From positions 1-5,445 of the forward strand of contig JAIFNF010000037.1 in NCBI GenBank assembly GCA_020047885.1: 5,445 bases of DNA, read 5' to 3'. A program made the translations under genes and the position numbers. The stretch's first letter is position 1. Each line of letters begins with the position of its first letter. The notes beneath the pieces are model-generated. The model was not told the origin of the DNA, did not search any database, and was given only the letters and a program-made list of their open reading frames with translations. Below are positions 1 through 5,445 of this stretch, piece after piece. This DNA comes from Gammaproteobacteria bacterium. Its GTDB lineage: Bacteria; Pseudomonadota; Gammaproteobacteria; Competibacterales; Competibacteraceae.

Positions 1-3000
1 TTCAGCATGGAAGACGAAATTCGCTACCTGTTTCCCTCAGTCGACGGGAGCGAGCTGTGTTCAAGGTGGGATATGCAGGCGACGCCGCCCGACATCCTCA
101 TCACCAACATTTCCATGCTGAACGCCATGCTGGCTCGTGAAGTCGATGCGCCGATTTTCGACCAGACCCGGCAATGGCTAACGACGCATGAGGACGCCTA
201 CTTTTTCCTGATTCTGGATGAATTGCACCTGCAACGCGGCTCGGCGGGCACCGAAGTCTGCTATCTGTTGCGCCTGTTGATCGAGCGATTGGCACTGCAA
301 GCCCCTGAACACCGTCATAAATTACGGATTCTGGCCTCCAGCGCTTCTTTGCCCACCGAAGGCACAGAAGGCGAGGACAGCCTGACCTATCTGTGGGATA
401 TGTTTGGGCGCATGGGTACGCACTCGCAACCCGGCCATGCGGGATTTACCGCTAAAAGCCAGTGGCGCGACGCCGTGATCCTTGGTGCAACGATCCACCT
501 CGCCCCAGCAAACCGTCATCCACTGGATGCAGCGCCATTTATCCGTTTTCTCCAAGCATTTTGGGACGGTACGCCTGAACATCCAGCCCGGTATCGCCAA
601 CCCATTGACTTTGTTGAGGAGTGGCAAATAGTCCATCAGGCCTTATTGCCCGCCCGCCCATCAACCGATTTGCCTACGCTCGTTAGCGAAGCGGTCACCG
701 AGGCCGCTTGGCGGTTAGCCGACGCCTGTTGGTCAGAAACCGATGGCCGGGTGCGGGCAACATCGTTGATGGTGTTGGCCAAGCGACTGTTTAGCCAACC
801 CGATGACACGGCGTTACTGGCGTTGCGTGGATTGCTGGTCGTTCGGGGTATGACTGACGGGTTGCCATTGTCATGGCTCCCATCAGCGGCGGATTTACCG
901 ACCTTCCGACTGCACATGTTCTTTCGTGGCCTGGAAGGACTATTTGCACCGGTGATTCCCCAGGAATATCCGGCAGAGATTCCGATTGATCGTCGCCGTT
1001 ACGCCGGTCCCCTGCATATCGAACCGGGACAAAGCCATGACACGAGTACCGGCCAACCTCGCCGCTTGCTTGAAGTGCTACGTTGCGAGTGCTGTGGTGA
1101 ACTCTTTTTTGGTGGAATGCGTAGCGGCCACGATGTTGAAAAAGGCATTGAATTATCGCCAGCAGATCCTGAATTGGAGGGATTACCCGATACGGCGACT
1201 TTGCAAATGTTTGAAAATTTATCCCACGACCGGTATGCCTTATTCTGGATACCGACGCGAGCTGAGAAGCCCAATCCATTCAAAGTGGAGCCTGATGATT
1301 GGCGTCCAGCTCGGTTGAATCCTACGAATGCCCTGATTCAATTGAGTAAAGTGGGAGTCAGTGCGAAAGCCAAGGCAAATCCGGAAGGTTGGCTTTCTGG
1401 CTATCTTTATATGCGTGCTGCCGGTGTCGAAGATCGCCATAAACGGACTAACGCCGCTAATGGCACGGCTGTTCCTTATGCCTGTCCATCGTGCAGCATC
1501 AGTTATTTGGAACGAAAACCTGGTTTTTTACTATCACCTATCCGCAGTTTCCGCACAGGTTTTGCCAAGACCAGTCAGTTATTAGCTACAGAACTCTTTG
1601 ATCTACTGCGCCTTGATCGTATTGATCCAAAAATCGTCGCTTTTTCGGATAGCCGCCAGGATGCTGCCCGCACGGCTCTGGATATTGAAAGTCGGCACCA
1701 TGATGACACCCGGCGTGAATTGCTGGTCAAGGCATTACGAGCAATACCCCGTATAGATCGGGTAGTGTTGCAAAAACGCAAAAGGGAAATCCATGCCCAA
1801 CTGGTTAAGGCATCTGGTAATGAAGAAATAGCGCTCGAAAAGGAAATGGAAGAAATTCAGCGACAATTGAGAAGCGCTGACACATCAGGCGATGACTCCA
1901 TCGCTATTCGTGATTTGGTGGGTGATCCTTCTGAACCCAACTATGTCGGACGGGCTGAAAATCGCATTGTTTTTCCACAATTAATCCGGGAATTTGTGCG
2001 GATTGGCTTACACCCCTCTGATCCTGCGGGCGTTGCTGAGATTAAGGGTTTCCTGTGGCACGATTTGTTCCATGAAAGTAATAGTGTTGTCGACTGGCGC
2101 GATTCCAGCGGTGATGAACAAAAAGACCTGAATGAAGCGCGCACCGAGGTTATCACTAAGATTCTAATCTCATTGGTGCAAACAGTTTTTAACCGAACCT
2201 ACTTTTCACTGGAAGAAACCGGACTGGCCTACCCTTGCTTGGCGAGCGCACCAGGCTGGAGTGGGCGCATGGGTATTCTTGACGCATTTCTGCGAGTATT
2301 CAGCGATGGTTATCGTCTTTATGGTGATTATGATCCATGGGCAGATCCAAATAATCCCCGAAAAGTATGGATTGAAGCCAGGGATATTAATAAAAATCAC
2401 CGAGTGCGCCAATTTGCGCAGAAGTTATGGCCGCCAGGCGAATGGGATCAACGTCTCAATGAAGTTCTCGAAGCCTTCAAAGCTGTTGGTCATGCTAATG
2501 GTCTGATTTCTGTTCCCAATGTCCGTCTCCGCTTGGTTGAATCAGACGCTGACGCCTGGCGCTGTGAAGGTTGCGGGCGCGTTCATTTGCACTATGGGGC
2601 GGGTTACTGTACCCGCTGCTATAAACCCCTGCCTAAAATTGCCAATATCACTATTGCCGAGTTGCGCCAAAGCCACCACCTTGCCAAACGGGTTGAACGG
2701 CATGATGAACATGAACCGTTCCGGTTGCGTTGCGAGGAATTGACTGGCCAAACCCACGATGGCGCTGAACGTCTGCGCCTGTTCCGGGGTATTGTGCTTT
2801 CGGAACAAGGCGACAATGCGCTGTATCGCCGCGCCCGGTTGGTGGATATGCTGTCCGTCACCACGACGATGGAAGTAGGCATTGACATCGATCCCCTGCA
2901 AGCGGTTTATCAAGGCAATATGCCGCCCCAGCGCTTTAACTATCAGCAACGGGTGGGTCGCGCGGGTCGGCGGCGGCAAGCCTATTCTGCCGTGCTCACT

Positions 3001-5061
3001 GTCTGCCGTGGTCGAAGTCATGACCTGCATTATTTCCGCCATCCCGAACGAATCACTGGTGATGCGCCGCCGCCGCCGTTTCTAACCAAAACCCAGGACA
3101 CCATTGCCCAACGGTTTCTACGCAAGGCGTGGCTTTGCGCTGCATTCGCTGATTTACGCATTGAATGTGAGAATCGTGGAGAACCTTATCCGGGCGATGA
3201 CATGACCCCGCCGGACATTCACGGCGAATTTCTGCCATCAACCACCTACTTCCAAGATGAAGTTTGGAAAAAACGCTTACGGCAGGCGCTTCAAGCCCGT
3301 GTTGTGTATCGGGACGCCATGGCCACTCATCTCTGTGCGGATTCAGAACTATCGGCTAAAAACCTGATGAGCGCCCTGTCCGTTGACGCACTATTGCGGG
3401 ATATGGAAGGCATTGACCGTTCCTTGCTATCGGAGCGGGGTTTAGCGCATCTACTCGCCGAAGCCGGCCTGTTGCCCATGTATGGAATGCCCACTCGGGT
3501 ACGTAATCTGTACTTGGGACCACTCCGGAAATCTGGCGACCAGCCTGGATGGACATGGGACACATTGGATCGGGATATCGAATTAGCGATTTATGAATTC
3601 GCCCCTGGTGCAACGCTAGTGCGGGACAAACGCAGACATCTTTGCGTCGGTTTTACTGGCTCCCTGCCGGATATTTACCGCATTCCCAAAAACTGGGAAA
3701 TCAAACCCCATGACCCCGTACCATTCTCAGACATTTTTTACATGGCTGAATGTGACTATTGCGGGGCTTGGCGCGTTATGACGCAAAACACGCAACTTTT
3801 TGAATGTCAAGCCTGTGGCCATGAAATACCCCCGCTCGCCATCCATGAATGCCGCACTCCCAGTGCCTTTCGCACGGATTTTAGGCCGGATTCAGTCGAC
3901 GAAGATGAACTACTATCCGGTCGTCATCGCACTGTCGCTGCGGAAGGTTGTGAAGTCGTGTTTGCCGCCATCAGCGACTGTAATCTTGCTTTCCATCTCA
4001 AACCTCGCTCCCAGATTTTCCAGTTGAACCGAGGCGCGTTAGATCGGGACGGAGTCTTTGGGGGATTTCAGGTCAGTGAACGGCGGGTTCCCTGCTATTT
4101 ACCCAACCGGGATCGTGGTCGTTCATCCCATGTTCATTTGCTGAATCAATATGTTGGGGACGATCCCCGTTTCGCTAATTTGGGCAGGCGGATTGAAACA
4201 GCGCAGATACTTCGATCATTTTGGTTAGCAGCGCGCAAGACCACCGATTCACTGTTTATCGCTCCGACTCATCGCCCCTGGGGTTCGCGCATTCATCGCG
4301 TCGGTAAATCCGGGATTCTATCCGTCCGGGCAGCCGCCATTTCTGCGGCTTTTTTATTAGCTCAACGTGCTGCACTCGAACTTGACATCGACCCGGAAGA
4401 ACTGGATGTGCTGGAACCCCGCTGCACCCGCAATAATCCGCAGGGTGATGAAATTCCCATGCTACAGATTGCCGATCAATTAGTGAACGGCGCTGGATTC
4501 TGTGAGCGCTTAGCGCAACCTAATTCCACGGGCCAACCGCTGATAGCCAGGATTATTGACTCCATTGTCCATGACTGCGCGAGTTATCCACTGGCGGATT
4601 TTCTATCGGCTGAGCATGTCGCTAGTTGCGATCAGGCTTGTTATCGCTGCTTGCAGCGTTATGGCAACCGCGCTTGGCACGGTTTGCTGGACTGGCGACT
4701 GGGTTTGACTTTCCTGCATCAATGTTTGGACGCTAACTTCATCTGTGGCCTTGATGGACAGTTTGACGCCAGTCCGGCATTGGCTGACTGGCCAGTACTG
4801 GCAGACCGCTATGCTACAGCTATGGCTCAACTGGGCAGCGACTCGGAAAGCATGACCTTGGATTCCGGATTATCAGCTTTTCGTCTATCTCCAACCAGGC
4901 CGTGGGTGTTGATTATTCACCCGCTATGGGATACCGAATCGCCAGTAGGTCTTTTTAAAGATGCCTTGGATAAACTGGATACTGTCCACTCCATCGATAC
5001 CTTTGAATTAGCCCGCCGGTTATGGAAGACACGGCGAGACTTGTTGACATCTTCGGAGTAA
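1..5061 (+). CDS. Large DEAD/DEAH-box helicase with DUF1998/MZB C-terminal domain, DruE-like, 5'-partial
   Basis: This is a probable ATP-dependent superfamily 2 nucleic-acid translocase, likely cytoplasmic. The frame is open to the left edge; residues are numbered from the Met at position 7. Visible motifs are Ib (TN, 33-34), DELH box (71-74) followed by RGSAGTE, motif III SSAS (111-114), a SPIRSFRTGF segment (510-519), motif IV FSDSRQDAA (546-554), motif V TTTMEVGID (952-960), motif VI QQRVGRAGR (980-988) and a RTPSAFRTDF signature (1283-1292). Zinc-type cysteine pairs lie at C360/C363 with C493/C496, C853/C856 with C868/C871, and C1249/C1252 with C1267/C1270. A C-terminal cluster C1541, C1545, C1548 followed by LDWR marks the DUF1998/MZB domain. 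A charged, probably coiled-coil stretch spans about 586-630. Motifs I and Ia are missing because the gene begins upstream, so the Met at 7 is unlikely to be the true start. The full protein would approach 1,800-2,000 residues, which fits DruE of Druantia better than DISARM DrmA or DpdJ, which I recall as shorter. The helicase class is secure; the system is inferred. Confidence 0.93.
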   Translation, partial: FSMEDEIRYLFPSVDGSELCSRWDMQATPPDILITNISMLNAMLAREVDAPIFDQTRQWLTTHEDAYFFLILDELHLQRGSAGTEVCYLLRLLIERLALQAPEHRHKLRILASSASLPTEGTEGEDSLTYLWDMFGRMGTHSQPGHAGFTAKSQWRDAVILGATIHLAPANRHPLDAAPFIRFLQAFWDGTPEHPARYRQPIDFVEEWQIVHQALLPARPSTDLPTLVSEAVTEAAWRLADACWSETDGRVRATSLMVLAKRLFSQPDDTALLALRGLLVVRGMTDGLPLSWLPSAADLPTFRLHMFFRGLEGLFAPVIPQEYPAEIPIDRRRYAGPLHIEPGQSHDTSTGQPRRLLEVLRCECCGELFFGGMRSGHDVEKGIELSPADPELEGLPDTATLQMFENLSHDRYALFWIPTRAEKPNPFKVEPDDWRPARLNPTNALIQLSKVGVSAKAKANPEGWLSGYLYMRAAGVEDRHKRTNAANGTAVPYACPSCSISYLERKPGFLLSPIRSFRTGFAKTSQLLATELFDLLRLDRIDPKIVAFSDSRQDAARTALDIESRHHDDTRRELLVKALRAIPRIDRVVLQKRKREIHAQLVKASGNEEIALEKEMEEIQRQLRSADTSGDDSIAIRDLVGDPSEPNYVGRAENRIVFPQLIREFVRIGLHPSDPAGVAEIKGFLWHDLFHESNSVVDWRDSSGDEQKDLNEARTEVITKILISLVQTVFNRTYFSLEETGLAYPCLASAPGWSGRMGILDAFLRVFSDGYRLYGDYDPWADPNNPRKVWIEARDINKNHRVRQFAQKLWPPGEWDQRLNEVLEAFKAVGHANGLISVPNVRLRLVESDADAWRCEGCGRVHLHYGAGYCTRCYKPLPKIANITIAELRQSHHLAKRVERHDEHEPFRLRCEELTGQTHDGAERLRLFRGIVLSEQGDNALYRRARLVDMLSVTTTMEVGIDIDPLQAVYQGNMPPQRFNYQQRVGRAGRRRQAYSAVLTVCRGRSHDLHYFRHPERITGDAPPPPFLTKTQDTIAQRFLRKAWLCAAFADLRIECENRGEPYPGDDMTPPDIHGEFLPSTTYFQDEVWKKRLRQALQARVVYRDAMATHLCADSELSAKNLMSALSVDALLRDMEGIDRSLLSERGLAHLLAEAGLLPMYGMPTRVRNLYLGPLRKSGDQPGWTWDTLDRDIELAIYEFAPGATLVRDKRRHLCVGFTGSLPDIYRIPKNWEIKPHDPVPFSDIFYMAECDYCGAWRVMTQNTQLFECQACGHEIPPLAIHECRTPSAFRTDFRPDSVDEDELLSGRHRTVAAEGCEVVFAAISDCNLAFHLKPRSQIFQLNRGALDRDGVFGGFQVSERRVPCYLPNRDRGRSSHVHLLNQYVGDDPRFANLGRRIETAQILRSFWLAARKTTDSLFIAPTHRPWGSRIHRVGKSGILSVRAAAISAAFLLAQRAALELDIDPEELDVLEPRCTRNNPQGDEIPMLQIADQLVNGAGFCERLAQPNSTGQPLIARIIDSIVHDCASYPLADFLSAEHVASCDQACYRCLQRYGNRAWHGLLDWRLGLTFLHQCLDANFICGLDGQFDASPALADWPVLADRYATAMAQLGSDSESMTLDSGLSAFRLSPTRPWVLIIHPLWDTESPVGLFKDALDKLDTVHSIDTFELARRLWKTRRDLLTSSE
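5055..5058 (+). promoter_or_regulatory. Ribosome binding site (GGAG) for the downstream AAA-ATPase-like gene
   Basis: GGAG ends 9 bases before the GTG at 5068 and overlaps the last codons of the helicase, whose TAA is at 5059-5061. It supports the GTG start, as does the family-typical N-terminus that follows (KLPIGIQTF). There is no room for a promoter in the 6-base gap, so the second gene probably relies on read-through transcription and translational coupling from the helicase, unless a promoter lies inside the helicase gene. Confidence 0.6.
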
Positions 5062-5067
5062 ACGGCT

Positions 5068-5445
5068 GTGAACAAACTCCCCATCGGTATCCAGACCTTC
5101 CGCGAAATTCGCGAGGAAGGCCACTGCTACGTGGATAAAACCCCGCTGATTGCCCGATTGGTCAATGAAGGCAAATACTATTTCCTGTCTCGTCTGCATT
5201 TGCCGGGCAGCGTGAATGGTTTACCGGACTGTACTTGGATACCCACTGGGACTGGAACCGCCGTGCGCCAGTCATCACCCTGGATTTTGGCGAGGGGATT
5301 CTGGATTCCCGGCCACGGCTGGATCAGCGGATTCGGCGGATGCTGGATATTCAGGCCGAAGCGCAGGGGTTCACGCTCCACCAGGAAGAAGCCAGCGACC
5401 GGCTGGAGGAATTGATTCTCAAACTGCACACGGCAACCGGCGAGC
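5068..5445 (+). pseudogene. AAA-ATPase-like (pfam09820-type) gene start, disrupted by an internal deletion and frameshift, 3'-partial
   Basis: From the GTG at 5068 the first 42 residues match the N-terminus of AAA-ATPase-like proteins: [12 protein letters not shown], then [11 protein letters not shown], then KYYFLSR at 36-42. In intact members FLSR runs directly into the P-loop RPRRFGKS. Here the P-loop is absent. After R42 (codon 5191-5193) the frame turns into unrelated sequence that stops at a TGA at 5413-5415. The family sequence resumes in another frame from about 5196: [20 protein letters not shown], then PVITLDFG, then [18 protein letters not shown], open to the window end. So a stretch of roughly 14-16 codons, of length 3n+1, appears lost, taking Walker A with it. 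Intact relatives typically continue into a DUF1703 PD-(D/E)XK nuclease domain, which would lie beyond the right edge. The in-frame product would be a 115-residue non-functional peptide. A sequencing or assembly deletion is an alternative to true decay. The biological role of the family is not well established. Confidence 0.8.

Noticed and set aside
791..1279. Open frame of 162 codons on the minus strand
   Set aside because: It is fully contained in the helicase coding region, with low-complexity composition and no family resemblance.
2542..3042. Long open frame on the minus strand opposite the helicase motif V/VI region
   Set aside because: It lies entirely inside the helicase gene, opposite its most conserved motifs, and shows no recognisable protein features. 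It is a shadow of the GC-rich coding strand.
3063..3079. Short run of CCG-type triplets (gcgccgccgccgccg)
   Set aside because: It encodes the proline run in the GDAPPPPF segment just after motif VI, which reads as a normal part of this helicase family, not as a repeat expansion.
4791..4802. Perfect 12-base palindrome GCCAGTACTGGC
   Set aside because: It is within coding sequence near the helicase C-terminus, has no second copy that I could see and no arm extension. A palindrome of this size can arise by chance.
5184..5222. Programmed ribosomal frameshift joining the two frames of the ATPase-like gene
   Set aside because: No slippery heptamer is evident at the junction, and the P-loop sequence itself is missing, which a frameshift would not restore.
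5068..5415. A genuine intact 115-residue protein from the GTG start
   Set aside because: Only the first 42 residues resemble a known family. The rest is out of frame with a clean family continuation in another frame, so a frameshifted gene explains it better.

Overview
The window holds two genes on the + strand that run almost end to end, with no RNA genes, CRISPR arrays or insertion sequences that I can recognise. The first, open from the left edge to 5061, encodes a very large superfamily 2 helicase of the DUF1998/MZB type. At least 1684 residues are visible and the N-terminus, with the Walker A motif, lies to the left of the window. The second starts at 5068 and runs off the right edge. 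It is the beginning of an AAA-ATPase-like / PD-(D/E)XK family gene (Pfam AAA-ATPase_like type, usually followed by a DUF1703 nuclease domain), and it is broken by a small internal deletion that removes its own Walker A motif and shifts the frame.

The helicase keeps motif Ib, the DEXH box, motif III, motif IV, motif V and motif VI. It also carries several CxxC zinc-binding pairs and the C-terminal cysteine cluster typical of MrfA-like (DUF1998) helicases. Its size and domain order match the large helicases of anti-phage islands. DruE of Druantia is the closest fit I can name, with the DISARM/Dpd-type helicases as alternatives. This assignment is an inference: the defining partner genes, such as druH or druA-D, would be upstream and outside the window.

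The second gene follows the helicase stop after only 6 bases. Its GTG start is preceded by a GGAG that lies inside the last codons of the helicase, so the two would be translationally coupled. Because the ATPase-like gene is disrupted, it is probably not a working partner of the helicase. It looks more like a decaying copy of a multi-copy family lying next to a defence gene.

The organism is most likely a proteobacterium of moderate GC content, possibly a gammaproteobacterium of the Competibacter/Thiotrichales kind, in which I recall AAA-ATPase-like genes with this N-terminus being common. That placement rests on general resemblance and is weak.
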